A stretch of 56,701 bases of DNA from Chloroflexota bacterium (GTDB lineage Bacteria > Chloroflexota > Dehalococcoidia > E44-bin15): the NCBI GenBank assembly GCA_030604825.1, contig JAUVVB010000001.1, positions 1 through 56,701 of the forward strand, given 5' to 3'. Positions within the stretch are counted from its first letter, which is position 1. Every line of letters starts with the position of its first letter. The notes beneath the pieces are model-generated. The model was not told where the DNA came from. It did no database searches and saw only the letters and a list, made by a program, of their open reading frames with translations. The translations under genes were made by a program, and so were the position numbers. Shown here in pieces: positions 27,011 through 41,755 of the stretch.

Positions 27011-27405
27011 AGGTAGTCATAATGGGCTGCGGAAGGGTGGGCGCCCAGCTAGCAGCGATGCTGGATGAGGATGGACATGAGGTGACCATCATGGACAGGG
27101 AACCTTACAGTTTCAGAAGGCTGCCCCCCAGCTTTGGGGGAACGGCCCTGGTAGGCGATGGCACCGATGAGGATTCCCTGAGGAGGGCAGGCATAGAGCA
27201 GGCTGATGCCTTTGTTGCCGTGACCCAGGGGGATAACCGCAATGTGATGGCCGCCCAGATAGCGAGGCATATCTTCCATGTTCCCAAGGTCGGTTGCCGC
27301 ATCTATGACCCCCTCCGCGAGGAGCTGTATCACACCCTGGGGCTGGAGACCATCAGCCCGACAACGGTGGGGGCAAAACTGTTGAAGGACTTAATCGAGG
27401 GCTGA
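27007..27405 (+). CDS. RCK N-domain (TrkA-N) regulatory protein
   Basis: The 132-residue protein is a single Rossmann domain: KVVIMGCGRVGAQLAAMLDEDGHEVTIMDRE, ALVGDGTDEDSLRRAGIEQADAFVAVTQGDNRN, and RIYDPLREELYHTLGLETISPTT. It has the NAD-binding G-x-G-x-x-G and the acidic residue that ends strand two. There is no RCK-C ligand domain. The GTG start at 27007 overlaps the usp stop. It probably pairs with the next, longer RCK protein to gate a K+ transporter or the channel upstream. Confidence 0.9.
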   Translation: MKVVIMGCGRVGAQLAAMLDEDGHEVTIMDREPYSFRRLPPSFGGTALVGDGTDEDSLRRAGIEQADAFVAVTQGDNRNVMAAQIARHIFHVPKVGCRIYDPLREELYHTLGLETISPTTVGAKLLKDLIEG

Positions 27406-27406
27406 C

Positions 27407-28075
27407 ATGTATATCATCATCGTTGGCGGGGGAAAGGTGGGCTACCATCTGGCCACCGCCCTTCTCCGTGAAGGTCACGAGGTTTTGGTGCTAGAAAAGG
27501 ACCCAGGGAAAGCCAGCTTCCTCTGCGAGCAGCTGGGCAGCGTGTGTGTGCGGGGCGACGGCTGTGAGGCGAGAACGCTGGCCGAGGCGGGGACGGAGCG
27601 GGCGGACATGCTCATCGCGGTGACCAACGAGGACGAGGACAATCTGGTTGCCTGTCAGGTGGCAAAGCACAAGTTCAACGTGCCCCGCACCATCGCCCGC
27701 ATCAATAACCCGAAGAACGAGGCCCTTTTCAAGAAGCTGGGCATCGATGTCACGGTGAGCAGCACCAATCTCATCCTGGAGCATATCGAGGAGGAGGTGC
27801 CCACCCATCCTTTAGTGCACCTGCTCACCCTCAAGGGGGGGAATCTGGAGGTGGTTGAGGTAAAGGTGCCGCCCAATTCAGCGGTGGTGGGCAAAAGGAT
27901 GAAGGAGATCGCCCTCCCCCCCGGCAGCGTGATCGCGCTCATGATCGGGAAGTGGGGGGCCATTGTGCCCACCCCCGACACCATCCTTGAGCCCGAGGCT
28001 CAGCTCATCGCGGTGACCAGGCCTGAGGCAGAGGAAGCGCTGCGGACGGCGATAACGGCCACAAAAGGGGTTTAA
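27407..28075 (+). CDS. TrkA-type RCK N+C protein
   Basis: The 222-residue protein has a Rossmann RCK-N domain (IIIVGGGKVGYHLATALLREGHEVLVLEKD, VRGDGCEARTLAEAG) and an RCK-C domain from about residue 138 (LKGGNLEVVEVKVPPNSAVVGKRMKEIALPPGSVIALMI). This is the domain order of TrkA/KtrA-like gating proteins. It begins one base after the previous RCK gene. No TrkH/KtrB membrane subunit is in the window, so the channel at 25899 is the obvious partner. That link is inference from context. Confidence 0.9.
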   Translation: MYIIIVGGGKVGYHLATALLREGHEVLVLEKDPGKASFLCEQLGSVCVRGDGCEARTLAEAGTERADMLIAVTNEDEDNLVACQVAKHKFNVPRTIARINNPKNEALFKKLGIDVTVSSTNLILEHIEEEVPTHPLVHLLTLKGGNLEVVEVKVPPNSAVVGKRMKEIALPPGSVIALMIGKWGAIVPTPDTILEPEAQLIAVTRPEAEEALRTAITATKGV

Positions 28076-28077
28076 TC

Positions 28078-28908
28078 GTGCCAAAAAGGATCGCCTACCT
28101 GGGGCCAGCGGGGACCTTCACCGAAGAGGCAGCCCTCGTTTACGATGAGAGCGCTCAGCTCATCCCCTTCCCCAGCGTCCCCGCAGTGGCGGTGGCTGTG
28201 GATTCAGGGATGGCCGAAGAAGGGGTGGTTGCCATCGAGAACAGCATCGAGGGCTCGGTGACCGATACCCTTGACCTCTTGATCCACGAATCCGGGGTGC
28301 TCATCAAAAAGGAGCTGGTTCTGCCCATCGAGCACCAGCTTCTGGTGAAGCCCGGAACAGAGGCAAGCGAGGTGAAGGTGATCTTCTCCCACCCCCAGGC
28401 ATTGGCCCAGTGCCGGCACTTCATCGAGCGCTGCTTCCCCAAGGCGGAGGTGGTGGCCGCCCTCTCCACCGCCGCCGCGGTAGAGGAGATGATGGCCTGC
28501 GAGCATCCCGCGGCCGCCATTGGCACCAGGCGAGCGACACAGCTTTATGGTACTGAGACCCTAGCCCATAGCATCCAGGATCAAGCTTCCAACGTCACCC
28601 GCTTTGTGGTCCTGGCCCCAATGGACCATACCCCAACAGGCTGTGACAAGACCTCGCTCTGCTTTTCCTTCGCCGAAGATCGCCCGGGGGTGCTCTGTGA
28701 GGTGCTTCAAGAGTTCGCCCAGCGCAACATCAACCTGGCAAAGGTGGAATCCCGCCCCTCCAAGGAGAGCCTGGGCAAATATATCTTCCTCGTCGACCTG
28801 GAGGGTCACCGGGAGGATCCCGCGGTCAGCGAGGCTCTGGCGCGGGTGAGGGAGAAGACCGCCCTTTTCAAGATCCTCGGCTCCTACCCCAGATATGCCG
28901 AAAAGTAA
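28078..28908 (+). CDS. pheA: prephenate dehydratase
   Basis: PheA converts prephenate to phenylpyruvate for phenylalanine. The catalytic domain shows IAYLGPAGTFTEEAA, GVVAIENSIEGSVTDTLDLL, SHPQALAQCRHFI and the TRF-type motif SNVTRFVVLA near residue 180. A C-terminal ACT domain (TSLCFSFAEDRPGVLCEVLQEFAQRNINLAKVESRPSK, with the ESRP motif) should bind phenylalanine. No chorismate mutase domain is fused; a separate aroH is at 51338. The GTG start follows the trkA-like stop by two bases. Confidence 0.95.
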   Translation: MPKRIAYLGPAGTFTEEAALVYDESAQLIPFPSVPAVAVAVDSGMAEEGVVAIENSIEGSVTDTLDLLIHESGVLIKKELVLPIEHQLLVKPGTEASEVKVIFSHPQALAQCRHFIERCFPKAEVVAALSTAAAVEEMMACEHPAAAIGTRRATQLYGTETLAHSIQDQASNVTRFVVLAPMDHTPTGCDKTSLCFSFAEDRPGVLCEVLQEFAQRNINLAKVESRPSKESLGKYIFLVDLEGHREDPAVSEALARVREKTALFKILGSYPRYAEK

Positions 28909-28929
28909 AAGGGAGCGTTGACTCCCTCT
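28908..28929. terminator. weak hairpin between convergent pheA and YtxH-like genes
   Basis: AGGGAG (28910-28915), a 6-nt loop and CTCCCT (28922-28927) form a short stem, followed by TT. It lies between convergent genes and could stop transcription on both strands, but it is short. Confidence 0.4.
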
Positions 28930-28947
28930 TACCAGCCCCAAAAAGAA

Positions 28948-29226
28948 CTATTCTTCCTTCTTGAACCTTTTCTCTAACTCTGAGCGGACCTCTTTTCCCT
29001 CCTTGACGGCCTCCTTCACCACTTCCCTGGCCCGGGAAAGAAACTCATCTCCCTTCTCCCTGATGGTGGCCACCACCTCATCCAGCTTGCCACTGATGTC
29101 TATCCCCCGTTCCCTTAACTGCCGCCTTACCTTGTCTGCAACCAAAAAGGTAAGCACCGAGCCGATAACTCCTCCCAAGAGGACCCCGAAGAGAAAGATT
29201 CGCCACCTGTTATTCTCCTCAGCCAC
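28948..29226 (-). CDS. YtxH-like small membrane protein
   Basis: The protein of about 92 residues has one membrane helix (RIFLFGVLLGGVIGSVLTFLVA) and then a long charged helix rich in Lys and Glu (GDEFLSRAREVVKEAVKEGKEVRSELEKRFKKEE). That is the layout of YtxH-like proteins of unknown role. I chose the GTG at 29226 (VAEENNRW) because AAAGGAGGGG lies just before it; the longer frame from 29271 would overlap the upstream gene heavily. It overlaps the gene at 29219-29506 by 8 bases. Confidence 0.7.
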   Translation of the reverse strand: MAEENNRWRIFLFGVLLGGVIGSVLTFLVADKVRRQLRERGIDISGKLDEVVATIREKGDEFLSRAREVVKEAVKEGKEVRSELEKRFKKEE

Positions 29227-29506
29227 TTCTTTTCCCCTCCTTTCTCCGAGAAGATCCGGAGATGAACTCAAGGGCCTTACGCACCCCTTGCAAGAAGCTG
29301 GCGATGCCCACCAGGGGCCCTACGATATTTTCCGAGACCAGGGAGGTCATATCCTGAACCTTCCCCGCCGTCGCTCTCCCCAAATCCAGTATGGAACGGA
29401 TTCTGCGGAAAACCAGGAAAATAAGGATGGAGATAAAGACCCCTACCGCTATCCCCGCTACAGCATAGATCACGATGAAAAGGTCACGCAACTCCGCCAG
29501 AGACAT
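29219..29506 (-). CDS. DUF948-like small membrane protein
   Basis: The 95-residue protein begins with a membrane helix (FIVIYAVAGIAVGVFISILIFLVF), followed by an amphipathic helical part (DLGRATAGKVQDMTSLVSENIVGPLVGIASFLQGVRKAL) and a basic tail. This resembles the DUF948 group of small membrane-anchored proteins, often paired with YtxH-like proteins, as here. The function is not known. The two genes are surely co-transcribed. Confidence 0.65.
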   Translation of the reverse strand: MSLAELRDLFIVIYAVAGIAVGVFISILIFLVFRRIRSILDLGRATAGKVQDMTSLVSENIVGPLVGIASFLQGVRKALEFISGSSRRKEGKRSG

Positions 29507-29561
29507 TCAACACCTCCTGTGCTGCCATTATACTACGCCGGGAAGAGAAAGGAAAGCTCCC

Positions 29562-30392
29562 TCAGGGAACCGTTATCCTGGTGCCAGCGTTATTGAAGAA
29601 GAAGATATCGCCAAACTCCTGGGCCAGCATCATCGCCGCCGGCATCCCGGTGCAGTGGGACACCCCCAGCCGCTGAACGCCGAGCTCTTTTAAGGCGGCA
29701 GCGGTCAGTAGCACCCGCTCCTCAGAGGCTCGAATAAGGTGAGTCCCCCCCACCACGGTATGGACCAGCTCCACCCCGGTCAGCTCTCGGGCATGGTACA
29801 GGGTGTTTATTATGCCGCGATGGGCACAGCCTAGAATCACCACCAGCCCCTGATCGGCGTTGATGATGAGCGCCTGGTCATCCCAGAGGGGATCGGGTAC
29901 TAGCTCCTCCCCCTCTTTGACATAGAGGTTTGGGTCGATCTGCTCGTATTCCGTTGCCATGGGGATCTCACCGGTGGTCACCATGTCATCGGCGATCCAA
30001 ACCGGCTCCCGGCTCAGGTTGAAGGAGGCACCCAAGGCTTCCAGCTCCTCCCTGGAGAAAGGTATGCCAGCGTACCTTTCCTGCTCCAAGATGCGTACAT
30101 ATTTGGCGGCGAATATATCGGGATGGGCAATGACCTCCACCTCCCCAGTTTTGGTCAATACCTCCCGCAGCCCACCGGTATGGTCCTGGTGACCATGGCT
30201 CAACACGATCTTGTCAATTTGGGCCAGGTCTACCCCCAAAAGGGCTGCGTTGTGGGGCACAGAGATGCTCGTCCCGGTGTCCAGGAGGACTTTCAGGTCC
30301 TCCGTTTCCACCAGGATGCTCAGCCCCCATTCGGCAAGCAGCCCAATACCCCCGGCGGTGTTCTCGCTCAGCGTGGTGATGCGGACTTGCAT
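29562..30392 (-). CDS. MBL-fold metallohydrolase (dihydropterin synthase-like subgroup)
   Basis: The 276-residue protein has the metallo-beta-lactamase motif LSHGHQDHTGG near residue 64, DTGTSISVPHNA before it, and VVILGCAHRGIINTL around residue 198. This layout fits the small MBL group annotated after archaeal 7,8-dihydropterin-6-methyl-4-(beta-D-ribofuranosyl)-aminobenzene-5'-phosphate synthase. The real substrate is unknown in most bacteria. It lies 12 bases after gap and is probably in the same transcript. Confidence 0.85.
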   Translation of the reverse strand: MQVRITTLSENTAGGIGLLAEWGLSILVETEDLKVLLDTGTSISVPHNAALLGVDLAQIDKIVLSHGHQDHTGGLREVLTKTGEVEVIAHPDIFAAKYVRILEQERYAGIPFSREELEALGASFNLSREPVWIADDMVTTGEIPMATEYEQIDPNLYVKEGEELVPDPLWDDQALIINADQGLVVILGCAHRGIINTLYHARELTGVELVHTVVGGTHLIRASEERVLLTAAALKELGVQRLGVSHCTGMPAAMMLAQEFGDIFFFNNAGTRITVP

Positions 30393-30404
30393 TTTGGGCC
30401 CCTT

Positions 30405-31505
<1,101 letters not shown>

Positions 31506-31508
31506 CTA

Positions 31509-32531
31509 TCAGCTTCCTCTCGCTTTAGGATGGACGTGTGCTGGGGCACGACGCCTCAACATGTCCAGAAAGGCCTCGAGCCTGGTTCGCAGGTGGTGGG
31601 TGAGCATGAAGTCGGCGTTCCCCTCTATGGTCAAGATGGGAAGGTCGATATAGTGGCGAAAGATGATGTCGCCAATCCCCCGATGGCAGAAGGCCTGAAC
31701 ATAGTGGATTACGCCATCCACCCGGCGCAGGCGCAATTGGGGGAGAATGTCTTTGAGCCTGTCGAAAATGGAGTAGGGGTAGGTATAGCTGGTGTATTGC
31801 TCGGCGAGGGAGCTTCCCGGGTTGGGCATGGCGAACTGGCGCTGAATCTCGTTGAAAACCACCCTCGCCCCCTGCCCCTCCAGATAAGGGTAAAGGTCTT
31901 TGCCAAAGACTGATGGCACGCCGATATATGCCAGGCGAAGCATATCATCGGGGTAGGGCTTTCGCCCCCGGCTCTCCTCAATAAGCTGACTCAGCCTTCG
32001 CTCATATTCCGTATGGTCGCCCATGAAATCGGAGGTGGAGACCAGCCAGTAATGGTTCTCCCACCCGCTCACCAGGCCATCCCTCCAGGTGAGCTCATCC
32101 AGCTCATCGGCAAGCCGCCTTGTTTTTTCGAATGCCTGGCGGGCTTTTTCTGCCTCCTCTAAAGTTGTACCCAATGTCTCAGTCAGGGATTCGAGGGTTC
32201 GCTGCATATGTGAAATGCTGGGGCGGTCGGGGAAGGCGAAGGGGATGACGTTGAGCCCCCTGAGCCTGAACACCTCCATGAGCATGATGGTGTTGGAGCA
32301 ATCGCCGGTGGTGACGCAAAGCACATCTTGAATCCCCTGCTCCATAACCACGCCATAGATTCCCTTGATCCAGGCGCAGCAATTCAGGGGGAAGCCCGCT
32401 TTCTCAGCGACATTCACCAGCCGCTCCGGGTCAGGGTCAGAGATAAAGACATTATTCAGGTCAACGGGCTTATACCCCGCCGCCATCAAAACCTCTATAG
32501 GGACTGTGGTTGTTATGCCGATGGTGGTCAT
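31509..32531 (-). CDS. 2-hydroxyacyl-CoA dehydratase D-type (HgdB-like) protein
   Basis: The protein of about 340 residues begins with IGITTTVPIEVLMAAGYKPVDLNN, the usual start of 2-hydroxyacyl-CoA dehydratase beta-type subunits and BcrC-like reductase subunits. Cys residues suited to an Fe-S cluster occur at FPLNCCAW, TTGDCSNT and VQAFCHRG. No partner subunit or HgdC activator is near, so it may be a stand-alone double-cubane-type protein. I chose ATG 32531 (MTTIG). Its ATGA start overlaps the stop of an AT-rich inserted gene. Confidence 0.8.
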   Translation of the reverse strand: MTTIGITTTVPIEVLMAAGYKPVDLNNVFISDPDPERLVNVAEKAGFPLNCCAWIKGIYGVVMEQGIQDVLCVTTGDCSNTIMLMEVFRLRGLNVIPFAFPDRPSISHMQRTLESLTETLGTTLEEAEKARQAFEKTRRLADELDELTWRDGLVSGWENHYWLVSTSDFMGDHTEYERRLSQLIEESRGRKPYPDDMLRLAYIGVPSVFGKDLYPYLEGQGARVVFNEIQRQFAMPNPGSSLAEQYTSYTYPYSIFDRLKDILPQLRLRRVDGVIHYVQAFCHRGIGDIIFRHYIDLPILTIEGNADFMLTHHLRTRLEAFLDMLRRRAPAHVHPKARGS

Positions 32532-33244
32532 GAGAATCCCATCTCTTTTTCCCACTTATCTTTCAATGGTTTGCCCAGTTCCACTAACTGATCAAATTGC
32601 TGCTTCAACTTACCGCTAGGTGGTAGAACCGTCTTGAACGCTTGACTGGCGTCAACTGCTGCTTTAAATGCAAGGTCAGCATACAATCTCCCTATCCGAA
32701 GACACTGCTTTTCAACAAAGAAACCCCCAACTGTTGGCGTGGCGGATTCAAAATCATCCGCAATAAAGATGGAGGGGCTTACTGCTGTCCGACCAGGATG
32801 CATAAACTTATGGAAAAGCTTGCGCAGATAAAGTCGTCTCTCTCCCCACTCTTTGCCAAAGTCCGAGTCCTCTGCCTCAATCGCTATTTGCAGTGCCTTT
32901 GACGCATCCCCATCATCTAACTTATCCTCCCAAAACTTTCGGGCAATGTCGGGGTCAAGCGTAGCAGCCACTTCGGTGACTGTAGCTTGGTCAATACTCC
33001 TTACAAAGTGGAAGGCAACAGCATAGAATCCGCGAATGAGCGAGTTCCATCCACACAGCAACATATCAAAAGTATAACAAGCAAGGGCAACCGCTGCACG
33101 AAGCCCATCTTCAGTTATAGGGGCACTGCTCGTGACCGATTCTATGGCTGCAACTTGAAATGCCATAGCTTTGTCGAACAATTCGCGCTCTTCTTTCAAG
33201 AGAGCCAAGCTTCTTTGAGCAATATCTTCTCCCAATTGCGCCAC
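32528..33244 (-). CDS. AT-rich helical protein inserted after eno, possibly HEPN-like
   Basis: The 238-residue all-helical protein has DNA clearly richer in AT than eno and the dehydratase gene on either side. A segment YLRKLFHKFMHPG resembles the Y-x-x-L-S-x-x-x-HP motif found in some HEPN-related hypothetical proteins, but the match is weak. Its GTG start follows the eno stop directly (TGAGTG), and its stop overlaps the next start (ATGA), so it is fully embedded in the operon. The function is unknown; a role in defence or stress is a guess from its resemblance to the HEPN insertion at 10530. Confidence 0.6.
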   Translation of the reverse strand: MAQLGEDIAQRSLALLKEERELFDKAMAFQVAAIESVTSSAPITEDGLRAAVALACYTFDMLLCGWNSLIRGFYAVAFHFVRSIDQATVTEVAATLDPDIARKFWEDKLDDGDASKALQIAIEAEDSDFGKEWGERRLYLRKLFHKFMHPGRTAVSPSIFIADDFESATPTVGGFFVEKQCLRIGRLYADLAFKAAVDASQAFKTVLPPSGKLKQQFDQLVELGKPLKDKWEKEMGFS

Positions 33245-35013
<1,769 letters not shown>

Positions 35014-35087
35014 TTTCTCTCCTCACAGACAAGCAAAGGAGATTATAGCACTTTATTTTCGGCTGCCGCAATAGAAGGGAAGGCGGG

Positions 35088-35639
35088 CTAATTATACTTG
35101 TCCATCGCCGCCACTATGTCCTCGCTCAGGATAGAGTAGAGGGCGTCGGAGACCGTGGCCACCGCTTCCTTGACCACGCCTTTTTCCTCGGGGGTGAAAT
35201 CGCTCAACACATAGGAGACCTCATCCCCATCGGGGCGACCGATGCCAACACGGATTCGGGGGAATTCCCGGCTCCCCAGCGCGGCGATGATGGACTGCAC
35301 GCCCTTATGTCCTGCCGCCCCCCCCCGCTGGCGAATGCGTACCTTGCCCAGGGGGAGGTCTAGGTCGTCGCAGATCACCACCAGGTCCTCCAGGGGCACC
35401 CCAAATTGGCGCACCAGGAGCACCACCGATTCCCCGCTGAGGTTCATGTAGGTTTGGGGCTTGGCCAGGAGGACCGAGGTCTCCGCCACCTCGCCCATGC
35501 CCGCCTTCGCCTTTGCCCTTCGCTTCTTGACGGAGATGTGATGTACCCGGGCAAAGTGGTCGATGCAGCGAAAGCCCAGATTGTGGCGATTATTGACATA
35601 AGCCTTACCCGGATTTCCCAGGCCAACGATCAGTTTCAT
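35088..35639 (-). CDS. pth: peptidyl-tRNA hydrolase
   Basis: Pth frees tRNA from stalled peptidyl-tRNA. KLIVGLGNPGKAYVNNRHNLGF contains the catalytic His and the essential Asn. KPQTYMNLSGESV, ICDDLDLPLGKVRIRQRGGAAGHKGVQSII and FPRIRVGIGRP follow. The length of 183 residues is normal. It lies 12 bases after a large protein of uncertain family on the same strand. Confidence 0.97.
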   Translation of the reverse strand: MKLIVGLGNPGKAYVNNRHNLGFRCIDHFARVHHISVKKRRAKAKAGMGEVAETSVLLAKPQTYMNLSGESVVLLVRQFGVPLEDLVVICDDLDLPLGKVRIRQRGGAAGHKGVQSIIAALGSREFPRIRVGIGRPDGDEVSYVLSDFTPEEKGVVKEAVATVSDALYSILSEDIVAAMDKYN

Positions 35640-35651
35640 CGATTTTGGGGT

Positions 35652-39856
<4,205 letters not shown>

Positions 39857-39917
39857 CTAATTTGAACGAAGTTCATGATTATTTAGAAAAGAGCCTCCTT
39901 CGCCTCCTCGGTCACCC

Positions 39918-41492
39918 CTAGAGCTTCACTAGCTTTACAGTATAGACATCAGGGATGGCAAGGAGCTTGCGCCGCTCATCCTCCCCAATGGGCTCGTCAA
40001 GCCCCAGCACCATTAGGGCCTGTCCCCTGGGCTCCAGCCGGCTAACCTGCATGGAGCTGATGTTTATGTCGGCATTGCCCAATATCATGCCCACCGTCCC
40101 GATGAGCCCAGGGCGGTCGCGATGGTCACTGAAGAGGAAGTAGCCCTCCGAGGGCACCACATCGATCCAGTAGCTATCCACGCGAACGATGTGAGTCTCA
40201 CCCCTCATCACCGTCCCCGCCACCGTAGTTGCCCCGGCGCTGGTGGTGACCTCCACGGTGATCAGGTTGCCATAGTTCTCACAGACAGGGTCCTTCTGCT
40301 CGGTGACCTTGAGCCCCCTGCTTTTAGCGATGATATTGGCATTGACCAGGTTAACCCTTTCCTCGCAGACGGCCTCCAGCAGGCCGCCTAAAACGGCTGC
40401 CTTCAGCGCCGCGCTGTCGTGATTGGCAAGCTCCCCCTCATACTTGATGGCGATGGTGCTCACCTGCCCCTCAGCAAGCTGGGTGAGCAGCCTACCGATG
40501 TGTACCGCCACGCCGAGGAAGGGGCCCACCACGGCGAGGGTTTCCGGCAGCATCAGCGGGAGATTAACCGCATATCGGGCGGGCTCACCTCTAAGCACCG
40601 CCACCACCTGCTCCACCACGTCCAGGGCAACGCTGGTCTGAGCCTCAGCGGTGGACGCCGCCAGATGGGGGGTGACGACGATCCTATCGCTCTTGAAGAG
40701 GATGTTCTCCCGCGCTGGCTCCTCGGCGAAGACATCGATGGCCGCCCCGGCTACCCTCCCCGCCTCTATGGCCTCGAAAAGCGCCTTCTCATCGATAATC
40801 CCACCGCGGGAGCAATTGATAAGGCGCACCGTTGGCTTGACCTTAGCCAGCTCCTTGGCGCCAATCAAGCCCTTGGTTTTCCCGGTGAGGGGAGTATGAA
40901 CGGTAATGAAATCCGATTCTCTAAGCAGTTCATCCAGGGAGACCAGCTCCACCCCAAGGGTGCGAGCATGATCCAGAGAGACGAAGGGATCGTGGGCAAT
41001 GATGCGCATCTCCAGCCCCTTAGCCCGCCTCGCCACCTCAGAGCCAACGTTGCCCAGCCCGATGATGCCCAGGGTTTTCCCCCTCACCTCGATGCCGAGG
41101 AAATCATGGCGCCGCCACTCCCCCGACCTCAAGACGGCATTGGCCTGGGGGATATTGCGAGCCAGGGCCAGCATGAGGGCAATGGTGTGTTCGGCAGCGG
41201 AGACGATGTTCCCCGCCGGGGCATTGACCACCACGATGCCCCTCCTGGTGGCGGCATCAACATCGATGTTGTCCACCCCCACCCCGGCCCGTCCGATAAC
41301 CTGCAATTTACTCCCCGCCTCGATAACCTGCCGCGTCACCTTGGTCTCGCTGCGCACCACCAGGGCATCGTAATCACCAATCCTCCCGATGAGCTCATCG
41401 GGACTCAGCCCCAGGGCAACATCCACCTCGGCATGAGCCCTGATTGCCTCAATGCCCTCAGCGGCGATGGGGTCTGCGATCAAAACCTTCAT
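39918..41492 (-). CDS. serA: D-3-phosphoglycerate dehydrogenase (long, ACT type)
   Basis: SerA starts serine synthesis from 3-phosphoglycerate. The NAD site GIIGLGNVGSEVARRA is near residue 146, with the catalytic Arg in INCSRGGIIDE, Glu in DVFAEEP and His in VTPHLAAST. The C-terminal 200 residues form the intervening (ASB) domain and an ACT domain (DRPGLIGTVGMILGNADINI) for serine feedback. 524 residues is typical for this type. It overlaps the small gene upstream by 4 bases. Confidence 0.96.
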   Translation of the reverse strand: MKVLIADPIAAEGIEAIRAHAEVDVALGLSPDELIGRIGDYDALVVRSETKVTRQVIEAGSKLQVIGRAGVGVDNIDVDAATRRGIVVVNAPAGNIVSAAEHTIALMLALARNIPQANAVLRSGEWRRHDFLGIEVRGKTLGIIGLGNVGSEVARRAKGLEMRIIAHDPFVSLDHARTLGVELVSLDELLRESDFITVHTPLTGKTKGLIGAKELAKVKPTVRLINCSRGGIIDEKALFEAIEAGRVAGAAIDVFAEEPARENILFKSDRIVVTPHLAASTAEAQTSVALDVVEQVVAVLRGEPARYAVNLPLMLPETLAVVGPFLGVAVHIGRLLTQLAEGQVSTIAIKYEGELANHDSAALKAAVLGGLLEAVCEERVNLVNANIIAKSRGLKVTEQKDPVCENYGNLITVEVTTSAGATTVAGTVMRGETHIVRVDSYWIDVVPSEGYFLFSDHRDRPGLIGTVGMILGNADINISSMQVSRLEPRGQALMVLGLDEPIGEDERRKLLAIPDVYTVKLVKL

Positions 41493-41740
41493 GCCAAAAC
41501 CTTCTCCGCCAAGAACTTATTCACCGCCTCAGAGACCTCCTCCTTTTTGCATTTCACCCTCCACATCCCCTCCGGTAGGTTGATCCTTAACCACTTCCGG
41601 TACCATTTTTCACGGATGCCTTTGCTGATAACCAGGAGAAAATCCCCGGTCTTTGGGTCCTCGGAGATCTCCATCATACCCCTGTTCTTTAGCCCTCGCA
41701 TTCCCAGCCGAGCTCCAACCCCGATCTCCTCGATCTCCAT
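41489..41740 (-). CDS. small hypothetical protein between serA and the aminotransferase gene
   Basis: This 83-residue protein is not recognised. It reads as mixed strands and helices (GDFLLVISKGIREKWYRKWLRINLPEGMWRVKCKKEEVSEAVNKFLAEKVL) with many basic residues and no signal or membrane segment. Its stop overlaps the serA start and it lies 15 bases after the aminotransferase gene, so it is part of the serine operon. Composition is like its neighbours. Confidence 0.65.
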   Translation of the reverse strand: MEIEEIGVGARLGMRGLKNRGMMEISEDPKTGDFLLVISKGIREKWYRKWLRINLPEGMWRVKCKKEEVSEAVNKFLAEKVLA

Positions 41741-41755
41741 CTCAGCCCCCCTTTC

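Noticed and set aside
39862-39874. TGAAC-GAA-GTTCA as a LexA (SOS) box before ligA
   Set aside because: The spacing between half-sites is three bases instead of the usual four, and there is no second support.
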